In this document: piece after piece, positions 7,963 to 16,711 of the stretch
Position numbering within the stretch: the stretch's first letter is position 1
Layout: each line of letters opens with the position of its first letter
NCBI RefSeq assembly: GCF_023544465.1
Contig: NZ_JALPVL010000016.1
Coordinates: 62,001-126,000 of the forward strand
DNA length: 64,000 nucleotides
Direction of reading: 5' to 3'
Source: Paractinoplanes maris
GTDB taxonomy: Bacteria > Actinomycetota > Actinomycetes > Mycobacteriales > Micromonosporaceae
Program-made: the position numbers and the translations under genes
The notes under the pieces: model-generated
Told to the model about the DNA's origin: nothing
Databases searched by the model: none
The model's input: only the letters and a program-made list of their open reading frames with translations

Positions 7963-8964
7963 CTATTCGTCGGGCAGGGCCAGGTAAGCGGGTCGTAGGA
8001 CCTCCACGATCGGCCGGCCGTCCTGCGCCAGCGGCGGCGGGTCGAGCTGGTCGAGCAGCGCATCGGGCCGGGTCACCGCCCCGGGCCGCCCGCCGACCGG
8101 CGCCGCCACCGGACATGCCGTCCCCCAGAACTCGTCCACCTCACCGAGATCACCCGGCTCGGCGGCGGCATCACGCCCGCCAGCGGCGTCACGTCCTCCG
8201 CCAGCCGCATCGCCCACGCCAGCTGCATCGCCGACCCCAGCGGCATCGCCCACGCCAGCTGCATCGCCCACGCCAGCCGCATGGCGCACGCCAGCTGCAT
8301 CGCCCACCCCAGCCGCATCGCGCACGCCAGCGGCATCGCGCACGCCACCGGAATTGCGTCCGGAGGCGGAGTTGCGCGCGGCGGTGGCGGCATCGCGCTC
8401 GCCCGCCGCGGGATTAGCCGCGGGAGCGGTGTAAGCGGCGACCGCCTCGGCGTTGCGCAGCTCGCGCAAGTGGACCAGCAGCTCGTCGCGCCCGCGGCCG
8501 CGCCAGGCGAAGGCGCCGAACGGGTCCTCCTGGAAGCTGCGGGCCAGCGCGTAACAGGTGGCCGCGAGATGCACGCACGGCATGGGCCAGCGCTCGCACG
8601 AGCAGTCCATCGCCACCTCGTCGAGCGACAGCGGCACCAGGCTGAGCCCGGCCTCGGCGAACACGTCGGCTATGCCGGCCGGCATCTGCCCGCCGAGCAG
8701 CGACGCCGCGTACCGGGCCTCGGCCGCCATCGTCGCCTCGAGCGCGGCCCACTCGGAAGCACCGAAGGCGCGCACCGCGATCCGGGATCGGAACGCGCGC
8801 GGGTCCTCGGGCCCGCGCACCTGCGCGACCACCAGGCTGCTCGAGATCGTCAGGCTGCGCACATGCCCCGACCGCTCGGCCCGCCGCCCGCGCGCGAACG
8901 TCGGCGCCATCCGCAGCGACTCGAAGGTGCCGAGGAAAGCCACCGCCAGCCGATCGTCGGTCAC
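7963..8964 (-). CDS. SWIM zinc-finger protein with DAAGVG-repeat linker
   Basis: Protein of 333 residues from the GTG at 8964, chosen because GGGAGG sits 6 nt upstream; a TTG at 8988 would add eight residues. The SWIM motif CxCx6CxH is C121, C123, C130 and H132 (DCSCERWPMPCVH), a zinc-binding module found in proteins that partner SNF2 ATPases. About residues 205-280 consist of a dozen hexapeptides close to DAAGVG/DAAGVR, an insertion not needed by the family. The SNF2 helicase gene lies 171 bp upstream on the same strand, a common actinobacterial pairing, so a joint role in DNA or chromatin transactions is inferred. Confidence 0.85.
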   Translation of the reverse strand: MTDDRLAVAFLGTFESLRMAPTFARGRRAERSGHVRSLTISSSLVVAQVRGPEDPRAFRSRIAVRAFGASEWAALEATMAAEARYAASLLGGQMPAGIADVFAEAGLSLVPLSLDEVAMDCSCERWPMPCVHLAATCYALARSFQEDPFGAFAWRGRGRDELLVHLRELRNAEAVAAYTAPAANPAAGERDAATAARNSASGRNSGGVRDAAGVRDAAGVGDAAGVRHAAGVGDAAGVGDAAGVGDAAGVGDAAGGGRDAAGGRDAAAEPGDLGEVDEFWGTACPVAAPVGGRPGAVTRPDALLDQLDPPPLAQDGRPIVEVLRPAYLALPDE

Positions 8965-9059
8965 CTCAGGCCTCCCGCGCAGCGCCAAGATCCGGCCGGC
9001 ACATCCTCCGGGCGGATCCAGGTTGGGCGTCCCCGGCGGTCATCAGTCGCCGCGGGACG

Positions 9060-9121
9060 AGGGGCGCCGCGGGACCAGGGGCGCCGCGGGACCAGGGGCG
9101 CCGCGGGACCAGGGGCGCCGC
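9060..9121. repeat. 17-bp tandem repeat (about 3.6 copies)
   Basis: Three identical copies of AGGGGCGCCGCGGGACC and a partial fourth fill the gap between the SNF2 gene stop and the SWIM gene start. Seventeen is not a multiple of three, and the unit includes the palindrome GGCGCC. It lies in the transcribed spacer if the two genes are co-transcribed. Confidence 0.85.
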
Positions 9122-9135
9122 CGACCGGTCGGTGG

Positions 9136-12105
9136 TCAGTCAACGATGGCCTCCGGGGCGAGAGTGAGCAGGTCGCGGATCTCGGTGGTGGACAGGGCGG
9201 TCAGCCAGCCCTCGCCGTTGCCGACCACGCGCGCGGCCAGCACGCCTTTGTCGGCCAGCAGGCGGTCGATGCGCTCCTCGAGCGTGCCCAGGCAGACCAG
9301 CGTGTGCACCTGGACGTCGCGCTGCTGACCGATGCGGAAGGCCCGGTCGGTGGCCTGGTCCTCGGTGGCCGGGTTCCACCAGCGGTCGACGTGCACCACG
9401 TGGTTGGCCGCGGTCAGGTTGAGGCCGGTGCCGCCGGCCTTGAGCGAGAGCACGAAGACGCCGGGGCGCTCGTCGGCCTGGAACGCGGCGACCATCGCGT
9501 CGCGGTCCTTGCGGGTGGTGCCGCCGTGCAGGTAGCGCACCGGCACGCCGAACCGGGCGGCCAGGTGCGGGGTCAGCATCGAGCCGAAGCGTGCGTACTG
9601 CGTGAAGCACAACACGCTCTCGCCCTGGGCCAGCGCGCCGTCGACGATCTCCTCCAGGCGCTCCAGCTTGCCCGAGCGGCCGGGCAGCGGCGAGCCGTCG
9701 CCCAGCAGCAGGGCGGGGTGGACGCAGGCCTGTTTGAGCTTGGTCATCGCGGCCAGCACGATGCCTTTGTTCCACCGGTCGGTGCTCTCGTCGAGCCGGT
9801 TGGTCATCTCGTCGAGGACCGCGCGATAGAGCGTGCTCTGCTCGCCGGTGAGCCCGCACAGGTGCCGCACGTGCCGCTTGTCGGGCAGGTCGTCGATCAC
9901 GATCGGGTCGGACTTGGTGCGGCGCAGCATGAAGGGCCGGGTCGCCTGGCGCAGGCGCGCGGCCGCCTCCTCGTCGCCGAAGCGCTCGATCGGCACGGCG
10001 AAGCGCGCGCGGAACGTGTGGGCCGACGCCAGCACGCCGGGATTGAGGTAGTCGAGGATCGACCACAGCTCGGCCAGCCGATTTTCCACCGGGGTGCCGG
10101 TCAGGGCGACCCGCATGCGCGACGGCAGCCGGCGGATCGCCCGCGCGGCCGTGCCGGCGCTGTTCTTCACGTGCTGGGCCTCGTCGAGGACGACCCTGTC
10201 CCACTGGATCGTGGCGAGCTGGTCGATGTCGCGCACGGCCGTGGCATAGGTGGTCAGCACCAGGTCGGCGTCGCCGAAGGACGCCGGCCGATCACTGCCG
10301 TGCAGGACCGCCACGCGCAGCGTCGGTGCGAACCGGGCTGTCTCACGCTGCCAGTTGCCGAGCACCGAGAGCGGGCAGATCAGCAAGGCCGGCCCGGTGC
10401 GCCGGTGCAGCAGCAGCGCCAGCAGTTGCACGGTCTTGCCCAGGCCCATGTCGTCGGCCAGGCACGCGCCCAGCCCGAGCCCGTCGAGGAACGCCAGCCA
10501 GGAGAACCCGCGCACCTGGTACGGCCGCAGCGAGCCGGCCAGCTCGGCCGGCTGATCGAGCAACTCGAGCCGCTCCTCCAGGTCGCCCGCCAGCAGGTCG
10601 GCCGCCCAGCCCTCGCCGCTGACGGCGGTGACCGGCAGCGGCAACTCCTCGGGCGGCAGCAGCTTGATCGTGCGCAACGCGTTCCCGGCGGTCATCGTGC
10701 CGCCCCCGCGGGCCAGGAAACGCAGCCCGGCGTCGAGACGGTCGGCGTCGAGGTAGACCCAGCGGCCCCGGAGCCGGACGAGAGGCACCTTGGCCGTGGC
10801 CAGGTCGGTGAGCTCCTCGGTGCTGAGCACGCGGCCGCCGAGAGCCAGGTGCCAGTCGTAGTCGACCAGGTGGGCCAGGTCGGGCGCCTGGTCGCGCAGC
10901 ACCGTGGGGATCGGGTCGGCCGGCCGCACGGTGAGACCGAGACCCAGGCCGGGCCGGTCGCGCCACCAGGCCGGCAGCAGCACGCCGTAGCCCGCCTCCT
11001 CGAGGGCGGCGGCGTGGGTGAGGAAGCGGTGCGCCTCCTCGGTGTCGAGCACCATGTCGACCGGCCGGGGCACGCGCAACGCGTCGTCGAGGCCGGGGTA
11101 GAGCCGGGCGGCCCGGCCGAGCCCGCCCAGCAGGCGTTCCTGCGGGTGGCTGGTCCAGCGGCGCAGCGGGGCGTAACTGTCGCGCCAGACGTCGGCCGCG
11201 GTGACCAGGGCGCTCGGCTCGTCGACGGCCTGCAGCAGGAACTCGAGCAGCCAGGCGTCGCGGATCGCCACCTCGGTCGAGTGGGGATTGATCGCGTCGG
11301 GATCGTCGGGCTCGACCTCACGCAGGTGGCTGAGCCGGAAGCAGACCCGGACGGCGGCCCCGGTGGTGGCGCCGGTGTGCCAGGCGTCGAGCCTCCCGGT
11401 CAGCTCGTCGACCAGGGCCGGAGCCGCGGCGAAGGCCGGCTCGCCGGTGAGGGCGGCCAGCCAGCCGTCGCCGAGCCGGACGCCGGCCTCGGCCAGCCGG
11501 GTGCGGACCAGGCCGTCGACCAGGCGATCGAGGGCCGCGGCCAGGGCGTCCTCGGCGGGCAGGCCGGCCACGTCGCCGGGGCGGGCGCGCTCGGCCCGGG
11601 CCGCCGCGGGAAGCCGGCGCAGCAGGTCGTCGCGGTGGACAGCGTCGAATCCGGTCAGCACGGGCCGCCACCGGGCGGTCGGACCGTGCGGGTGGACCGC
11701 CGGGAGCACCCGGCCTCGCCGGACGAGATCGGTCGCGAAGTCACACAGCTCGATCAGCCACTCGACCGAGCGCCCGAGCCGCCCGTCGAACTCGCCCGCG
11801 ATCTCGTCGTCGACGAACGGCACGATGACGGCCGGAACCTGCCAGGCCCGCAGGCGCGGTATGCCGCGCCGCGGCGACAGCCCGAGCTGCGGGGACGGCA
11901 GCGGCCCGGCACCGGTCGACGGCAGCACGAGCGTCGCCGGAGCCCGCCGCTCCCCCGCCGGCAGCCGGGACGCGGGCACCGCGAACGGATGATCGCCCCG
12001 CGCCGGCGACGGCAGCGGGCCGGCCTCGCCCCATAGGGTGATCGCGCCGTCGCGCCCCACGAACCCGTGGAGCACCCGGGTCTCGGCCGCCACCAGGGAG
12101 GTCAT
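9136..12105 (-). CDS. SNF2-family DEAD/DEAH-box helicase-like ATPase
   Basis: Cytoplasmic ATP-dependent DNA translocase of 989 residues. The N-terminal half (about 1-500) is the SNF2-associated region of bacterial HepA-like proteins. Motif I is ADDMGLGKT with Lys557, motif II is LDEAQ (DEAQ rather than DEAH), motif III is ALTGTPVEN, and the C-terminal RecA lobe has FTQY, LSLKAGGTGLNLT and the ATDRAFRIGQ arginine-finger motif. The ATG at 12105 overlaps the upstream DUF5990 stop by 4 bp (ATGA), so the two are translationally coupled. The SWIM protein gene follows downstream. All core motifs look intact. Confidence 0.95.
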   Translation of the reverse strand: MTSLVAAETRVLHGFVGRDGAITLWGEAGPLPSPARGDHPFAVPASRLPAGERRAPATLVLPSTGAGPLPSPQLGLSPRRGIPRLRAWQVPAVIVPFVDDEIAGEFDGRLGRSVEWLIELCDFATDLVRRGRVLPAVHPHGPTARWRPVLTGFDAVHRDDLLRRLPAAARAERARPGDVAGLPAEDALAAALDRLVDGLVRTRLAEAGVRLGDGWLAALTGEPAFAAAPALVDELTGRLDAWHTGATTGAAVRVCFRLSHLREVEPDDPDAINPHSTEVAIRDAWLLEFLLQAVDEPSALVTAADVWRDSYAPLRRWTSHPQERLLGGLGRAARLYPGLDDALRVPRPVDMVLDTEEAHRFLTHAAALEEAGYGVLLPAWWRDRPGLGLGLTVRPADPIPTVLRDQAPDLAHLVDYDWHLALGGRVLSTEELTDLATAKVPLVRLRGRWVYLDADRLDAGLRFLARGGGTMTAGNALRTIKLLPPEELPLPVTAVSGEGWAADLLAGDLEERLELLDQPAELAGSLRPYQVRGFSWLAFLDGLGLGACLADDMGLGKTVQLLALLLHRRTGPALLICPLSVLGNWQRETARFAPTLRVAVLHGSDRPASFGDADLVLTTYATAVRDIDQLATIQWDRVVLDEAQHVKNSAGTAARAIRRLPSRMRVALTGTPVENRLAELWSILDYLNPGVLASAHTFRARFAVPIERFGDEEAAARLRQATRPFMLRRTKSDPIVIDDLPDKRHVRHLCGLTGEQSTLYRAVLDEMTNRLDESTDRWNKGIVLAAMTKLKQACVHPALLLGDGSPLPGRSGKLERLEEIVDGALAQGESVLCFTQYARFGSMLTPHLAARFGVPVRYLHGGTTRKDRDAMVAAFQADERPGVFVLSLKAGGTGLNLTAANHVVHVDRWWNPATEDQATDRAFRIGQQRDVQVHTLVCLGTLEERIDRLLADKGVLAARVVGNGEGWLTALSTTEIRDLLTLAPEAIVD

Positions 12106-12542
12106 CGCAACGACCAGACGACGGCGGGGGGCCGCACCCGGGCCGAGATCGGGTCGCCCCCGGCGTCGGTCAGGGCCAGCTCGGCGGTCAGCAGGCCGCC
12201 CTCGTGGGCGCCACGCAGCGTCGCGGTGGGCACGTCGCCGAACAGCAGCTTGGCCCGCCGGAACATCTGGAACTCGTCACCGACGACGTTGCCCCAGGTC
12301 AGGTAGAGGAAGCGGGCCCCTGGACGGCCGTGCACCCATGGCCCGCCGACGTCGAGCAGCTCGTCGACCTCACGCGAGGTGATCTCGAACTGCCAGGCGG
12401 CGGCCAGCGCCCACGCGGGCACCAGGTCGACCGCCTCCCGCTGCCGCTGCACGCCGACGTGGACGTTGGCCAGGCGCAGAGCATCGGCCCGCGCCCCCGC
12501 GCGCTGGGCCGGCAGCTCGCGCCCTTCGATCCGGATCCGCAC
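12102..12542 (-). CDS. DUF5990-family protein
   Basis: Small protein of 146 residues beginning RIRIEGRELP. The body contains HVGVQRQREAVDLVP and the motif FLYLTWG, which I recognise as typical of DUF5990; function unknown. The GTG start at 12542 precedes the conserved N-terminal strand directly. It overlaps the SNF2 gene by 4 bp, so it is co-translated with the helicase. No catalytic residues can be named. Confidence 0.75.
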   Translation of the reverse strand: MRIRIEGRELPAQRAGARADALRLANVHVGVQRQREAVDLVPAWALAAAWQFEITSREVDELLDVGGPWVHGRPGARFLYLTWGNVVGDEFQMFRRAKLLFGDVPTATLRGAHEGGLLTAELALTDAGGDPISARVRPPAVVWSLR

Positions 12543-12550
12543 GCTGACGA

Positions 12551-12588
12551 CCCTAGCCCCGGGGTCCGACAGAAGAAGGGGCTCAGGG
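12551..12588 (-). terminator. Hairpin at the end of the ATP-grasp gene
   Basis: CCCTAGCCCC (12551-12560) pairs with GGGGCTCAGGG (12578-12588) with one bulged base. It overlaps the ATP-grasp stop and sits before the DUF5990/SNF2 pair on the minus strand, so it probably separates the transcripts. No U-tract. Confidence 0.5.
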
Positions 12589-13833
12589 GTGACGGGACGG
12601 GGTGTTGTCTCTGATCCAGGCGTCGGTCAGGCCGCCGAAGTGGGCCAGGAACTTCTCGTGCTCGTGCACGGGATAAGCAGCCCGGACGGTCTCGCGCAGC
12701 AGCGACTGGTATTCGTCGGAGGTGACCCACTCGTGCACGATCTCGTCGACGTGGCCGAGGTAGCGGGCGCAGAAGTCGGCGTACCGGTCGGCCTCGAAGT
12801 AGTCGTCGGCCAGCTTGCGGTAGGCGGCCAGCTTCTCGGCGTACGAGAGGGAAGGGTCATCCCCCACCGCGAAGTAGGCCGACATGTCCGTGTCCAGGCG
12901 CGGCTTGCGACCGGTGACCACGCAGTAGACCGACCACCGCAGGAGCGCGGCCATCGCCCACGGGAAGTAGTAGTGCAGCGAGGTGATCGCCACGTCGGGA
13001 CAGGCGTTGGCGTAGTCGATCGGGTGCACGTCGTCGCCGCGCACCAGCGACTCGCACGAGTTGAACTCCCACCGGAAGAACGCGTTGACCAGCCGCGAGA
13101 TGGTCACCACCTCGTCGCCCTGGGCGTCGGTGAGGAAGCCGTGCTGCACCTCGTAGCGGTTGTGCATGGGCTGCTCGGGCCGGAACTTCATGACCATCGT
13201 CTCGGGCCCGATCGACAGCGAGCGGGCGAAGACGTCGTAGCCCTCGACCGACGACTGCAGGTGCATCAGCCGCTCCCCGGAGGCGTCGTAGGCGGCGTGC
13301 AGCTCGTCCGGGTTGCGAATCTTGGAGACGCCGACCCAGGCCCCGCCGTCGTACGGCTTCATGTACATCGGATAGCCGACCTGAGCGGCCGTCGCGTCGA
13401 GGTCGAACTGCTCGTTGTAGCGGGCCGCCGTGTAGGCGTACCGGCTGTTGTCCAGCGGGTTCTTGTAGGGCACGAGGACCGTCTCGGGCACCTTGAGCCC
13501 GAGCCGCATCATCGCGCAGTAGGCCGCGTGCTTCTCCATCGACTGGAACGTGAACGGGCTGTTCAGCAGGTAGACGTCGTCCATCAGCGCGATCTTCTTG
13601 AGCCACTCGCGCGGGTGGTAATACCAGTAGGCGAGCCGGTCGATGACCAGGTCGTGGCGGGGCTTGTAGCGCAGGTTGAACGGCTCGATGGTGACCCGCA
13701 CCGACGAGATCCGGTGCGACTTGCCGTCCGGGCCCGGCACCACGCCGAGCCGCCGCACCAGGGCCTCGAAGGCCCGTGGCCAATCGTCTTCAGTTCCCAG
13801 TAGGAGTCCGATGGTGTGTTCGACGTCCGCCAC
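12583..13833 (-). CDS. ATP-grasp domain protein
   Basis: Predicted ATP-dependent carboxylate-amine (or thiol) ligase of unknown substrate, 416 residues. ATP-grasp features: PETVLVPYKNP near the start of the fold, then YPMYMKPYDGGAWVGVSKI, where the Lys and the flexible glycine-rich loop bind ATP, and later acidic/Asn segments (NAFFRWEFNSCESL) that may supply metal ligands. The GTG at 13833 has GGAGG about 6 nt upstream and is preferred to the longer open frame to 13908, which would run into the esterase gene. The esterase gene ends 17 bp upstream, so the two form an operon. A peptide- or amino-acid-ligating function is inference. Confidence 0.8.
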   Translation of the reverse strand: MADVEHTIGLLLGTEDDWPRAFEALVRRLGVVPGPDGKSHRISSVRVTIEPFNLRYKPRHDLVIDRLAYWYYHPREWLKKIALMDDVYLLNSPFTFQSMEKHAAYCAMMRLGLKVPETVLVPYKNPLDNSRYAYTAARYNEQFDLDATAAQVGYPMYMKPYDGGAWVGVSKIRNPDELHAAYDASGERLMHLQSSVEGYDVFARSLSIGPETMVMKFRPEQPMHNRYEVQHGFLTDAQGDEVVTISRLVNAFFRWEFNSCESLVRGDDVHPIDYANACPDVAITSLHYYFPWAMAALLRWSVYCVVTGRKPRLDTDMSAYFAVGDDPSLSYAEKLAAYRKLADDYFEADRYADFCARYLGHVDEIVHEWVTSDEYQSLLRETVRAAYPVHEHEKFLAHFGGLTDAWIRDNTPSRHP

Positions 13834-13850
13834 GGTGTGCCTCCGGTGCT

Positions 13851-14612
13851 TCAGGGCCAGATGCGTCTCAACAAACTGGTCAGATGGGGGTCGAGGGCGT
13901 CCCGCCATGCCGGCCAGTCATGGCCGCCCTCGATCTGCGCGAAGGTGAGCGGATAGCCCTGCGCCCGCAGCGCCTCGGCCATGCTCCGGTTGTTAGCCAG
14001 GTTCTCCTCGAGCCTGCCGCACGTCATCGTCACCGGCACGCCGGGACCGCTCGGCGAGCGCAGCACCCGCCCGGTCCAGCGGACGATCGCCAGGTAGCGG
14101 CCGAACCCGGACTCCTGCCGGTCGAAGCGCGGCTGGAAGAAACTGCCGCTCTGCAGGAAGAGCCCGGCGAACATCTCGGGATGGCGGCGCTGACAGTGCA
14201 GCATCGCGAGCGCGCCCAGGCTGGCGCCGATACCGGCCACGGGCCGGCCCGGCGAGAGGCGGTCGGTGAGTCGCGGCAGGATCTCCAGTCCGAGGCCGCG
14301 GGCGTACGCGGGCAGGGCCGCATACCAGGTGAAGCGGTCCCCGGCCGGCAGGAGCACGACGTGGCAGGGCTGCACGTGCCCGCCGGTGATCGAGGCGGCG
14401 ACGTAGCGGCCGAGGTCGGCGTGCTTGTCGTAGTCGGCGCCGTCGTGGGCGATCAGGACCCGGTCGGTGGGCTCGGCCGGTGACCACACCCGGGCGGCCA
14501 GCTCGGTCCGCAGGTTTTTCACCGGGATGTCGAGCGACCACCATCGGCCGGCCGCGGCGGGCAGGCTCCACCAATCGGGGTCGCGCCGCAAGGAGACGTC
14601 CACCCGTTCCAT
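13851..14612 (-). CDS. Esterase D/enterochelin-esterase-like alpha/beta hydrolase
   Basis: Serine hydrolase of 253 residues. The nucleophile elbow GIGASLGA matches GxSxG, the catalytic His lies in EGGHDWPAW near residue 233, and LIAHDGADYDKH carries the oxyanion-side strand. No signal peptide is seen, so it is probably cytoplasmic. The fold matches the putative-esterase family that includes Fes/enterochelin esterase and S-formylglutathione hydrolase, but neither activity can be chosen from sequence. It heads an operon with the ATP-grasp gene. Confidence 0.85.
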   Translation of the reverse strand: MERVDVSLRRDPDWWSLPAAAGRWWSLDIPVKNLRTELAARVWSPAEPTDRVLIAHDGADYDKHADLGRYVAASITGGHVQPCHVVLLPAGDRFTWYAALPAYARGLGLEILPRLTDRLSPGRPVAGIGASLGALAMLHCQRRHPEMFAGLFLQSGSFFQPRFDRQESGFGRYLAIVRWTGRVLRSPSGPGVPVTMTCGRLEENLANNRSMAEALRAQGYPLTFAQIEGGHDWPAWRDALDPHLTSLLRRIWP

Positions 14613-14666
14613 GAACGCACTCTATTGGTCGGACGCCCCGGGCGCTCGGGTTGGTGAGGCTGGGAT

Positions 14667-15017
14667 TCAGGGGGTGTAGGTCTGGGTCGCCGACGGCTCG
14701 GCCGGCAGGCCGAACATCTCGGTCAGCCCGGTCACCCGCAGCTGCCGGTGCACGAACTCGCTCGGGTTGCGCAGCACGAACCGGGTGCCCACCTCGCGGG
14801 CCGCGTTGTAGCCGCTGACCAGCGTGCCGATGCCCTGGGAATCCATGAACGTCACATAGAGCAGGTCGACGATCAGAGTCACCGGGCGCTCGCGCTGCAC
14901 GGTGCCGAGCAGGGTCTCGCGCAGGGCGCCCACAGTGGCCGCGTCGAGGCTGCCGCGCACATCGACGACGAGCGCACCATCCGCCTGGCGCCGCGTGGTC
15001 ATCACCGCCTCGCCCAT
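14667..15017 (-). CDS. STAS-domain anti-sigma factor antagonist
   Basis: Single STAS domain of 116 residues. It shows the conserved strand ALVVDVRGSLD and the phosphorylation-loop segment FMDSQGIGTLVSGYNAA, whose Ser is the residue that SpoIIAA/RsbV-type proteins have phosphorylated by their anti-sigma kinase. The ATG at 15017 with GGAGG upstream is used; the open frame continues to 15131 but that part is non-homologous. No anti-sigma kinase or sigma factor lies nearby, so its partner is elsewhere. It is an orphan gene between the esterase and the permease. Confidence 0.88.
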   Translation of the reverse strand: MGEAVMTTRRQADGALVVDVRGSLDAATVGALRETLLGTVQRERPVTLIVDLLYVTFMDSQGIGTLVSGYNAAREVGTRFVLRNPSEFVHRQLRVTGLTEMFGLPAEPSATQTYTP

Positions 15018-15232
15018 CACCGAACCTCCGTACCTTCGGCCCCGCTCGTCGTCACCGTACCCCGCAATTCGCTCTCCTCGCAGGCTGCCGCCTGTTTCCG
15101 GGCCGGCGGCGGACACCCGGTGCGTACGCATTTGATGGCATGCGGTGAGGCCGGATCTTCCCCAGAGGTTGCGCGGTGACCATTCGTATGCCCAAAGTCA
15201 CATAGGCGTGAGCCGATGACGGGAGGGGTGAC

Positions 15233-16711
15233 ATGGCGACAACTTCGGGACGGCCGGGCATCTTCGCGGTGCGCGACGTCCGGTCCCTCATCACCGAGAC
15301 AGCGGAAGAGGGGCACGGCCTCAAGAAAGCGGTCGGCGCGACGCAGCTGACCGCGATGGGCGTCGGCGCGATCATCGGCACCGGCATCTTCGTGGTGATC
15401 GGGGAGGGTGCCGGCATCGCCGGGCCCGCGGTCATCCTGTCCTTCGTGCTGGCCGCGGTCGCCTGCACGTTCTCGGCGCTCTCCTACGCGGAGCTGGCCT
15501 CGTCCATCCCGGTGTCCGGCAGCGCCTACACCTACACCTACGCCACGATGGGCGAGCTCGTCGCCTGGATCATCGGCTGGGACCTGATTCTCGAGTACGG
15601 GGTGTCGGTCGCCGCGATCGCCGTCGGCTGGGGCGGCAATCTCAACGCGTTCCTCGACGCGGCCTTCGGGTTCGCTCTGCCGGACGCGATCGCCAAGTCA
15701 CCGGAGGACGGCGGCATCTTCAACCTGCCGGCCGTGTTCGTGGTCCTGGCCATCACGTTCCTGCTGGTCCGGGGCGTGAGTGAGAGCGCCCGGGTCAACT
15801 TCGTCATGGTCGTGATCAAGCTGGCCGTGCTGCTGTTCTTCATCGTCGTCGCGTTCGCCAACTTCGGCACCGGCAACTTCCAGCCGTTCGCCCCCGAGGG
15901 AACCGACGGGGTGACCGCGGCCGCGGCGGTGATCTTCTTCGCCTATATCGGCTTCGACGCGGTGTCGACCGGCAGCGAGGAGGCTCGCAAGCCCGAGCGG
16001 GACCTGCCGCTGGCCATCATCGGATCGCTGATCATCTGCACGATCTTCTACGTGGCCACCACTGTCGGCGCGATCGGCATCGCGTCCCCCGAGCAGCTCG
16101 AGTCGAGTGACGCCCCGTTGGCTGCCGCCCTCGACCAGGGCGCCGGGATCAGCTGGGCGGCCGCGATCCTCGCGCTCGGCGCGGTCGTCGCGATCACCAG
16201 CGTCGTGCTGGTCATCATGTACGGCCAGACCCGCATCTTCTTCGCGATGTGCCGCGACGGCCTGCTGCCCCAGCGGCTGGCCAAGGTGAACCAGCGCTAT
16301 GGCACGCCGGCCCGGCTGACGATCATCCTCGGGGTGCTGATCTCGATCCTGGCCGCGCTGGTACCGCTCAGCGAGATCGTCAAGCTGGTCAACATCGGCA
16401 CCCTGTTCGCCTTCATCCTGGTCAACATCGGCGTGATCGTGCTGCGCCGCACCCGGCCCGAGATGCCCCGCCCTTACCGGGTGCCATGGTCGCCGGTGCT
16501 GCCGCTGATCGGCATCGCCTTCGCGATCTATCTCATGACCGACCTGCCGTGGGACACCTGGGTGCGGTTCGTCGTCTGGCTGGCGATCGGTGTGCTCATC
16601 TACTGGCTGTACGGCTACAAGAACTCCCGCCTGCGCCGCGAGCAGCCCTCCACGCCGAACTGGGCGCGCGAGAACGACCCGCACAAGCCGGAGGGCGGTG
16701 ACCCGTCGTGA
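15233..16711 (+). CDS. APC-family amino acid permease
   Basis: Integral membrane amino-acid transporter of 492 residues with about 12 hydrophobic segments. The first helix carries the APC substrate-binding signature MGVGAIIGTGIFVVIGEGAG; the helix-6 region reads FFAYIGFDAVSTGSEEARKP, typical of the cationic amino acid transporter (CAT)-like branch. Start ATG 15233 is preceded by GGGAGGGGTGAC. The final GTGA overlaps the start of the universal stress protein, so the two are translationally coupled, a pairing that suggests energy- or stress-sensing of uptake. The actual substrate is not determinable. Confidence 0.93.
   Translation: MATTSGRPGIFAVRDVRSLITETAEEGHGLKKAVGATQLTAMGVGAIIGTGIFVVIGEGAGIAGPAVILSFVLAAVACTFSALSYAELASSIPVSGSAYTYTYATMGELVAWIIGWDLILEYGVSVAAIAVGWGGNLNAFLDAAFGFALPDAIAKSPEDGGIFNLPAVFVVLAITFLLVRGVSESARVNFVMVVIKLAVLLFFIVVAFANFGTGNFQPFAPEGTDGVTAAAAVIFFAYIGFDAVSTGSEEARKPERDLPLAIIGSLIICTIFYVATTVGAIGIASPEQLESSDAPLAAALDQGAGISWAAAILALGAVVAITSVVLVIMYGQTRIFFAMCRDGLLPQRLAKVNQRYGTPARLTIILGVLISILAALVPLSEIVKLVNIGTLFAFILVNIGVIVLRRTRPEMPRPYRVPWSPVLPLIGIAFAIYLMTDLPWDTWVRFVVWLAIGVLIYWLYGYKNSRLRREQPSTPNWARENDPHKPEGGDPS

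Noticed and set aside
8281..12036. A 1251-residue plus-strand open frame
   Set aside because: Antisense to the SNF2 gene, whose motifs are unmistakable; the plus-strand translation is low-complexity Gln/Gly/Arg.
15132..15232. Riboswitch before the amino-acid permease
   Set aside because: The leader is about 100 bp with no conserved riboswitch core that I could recognise.
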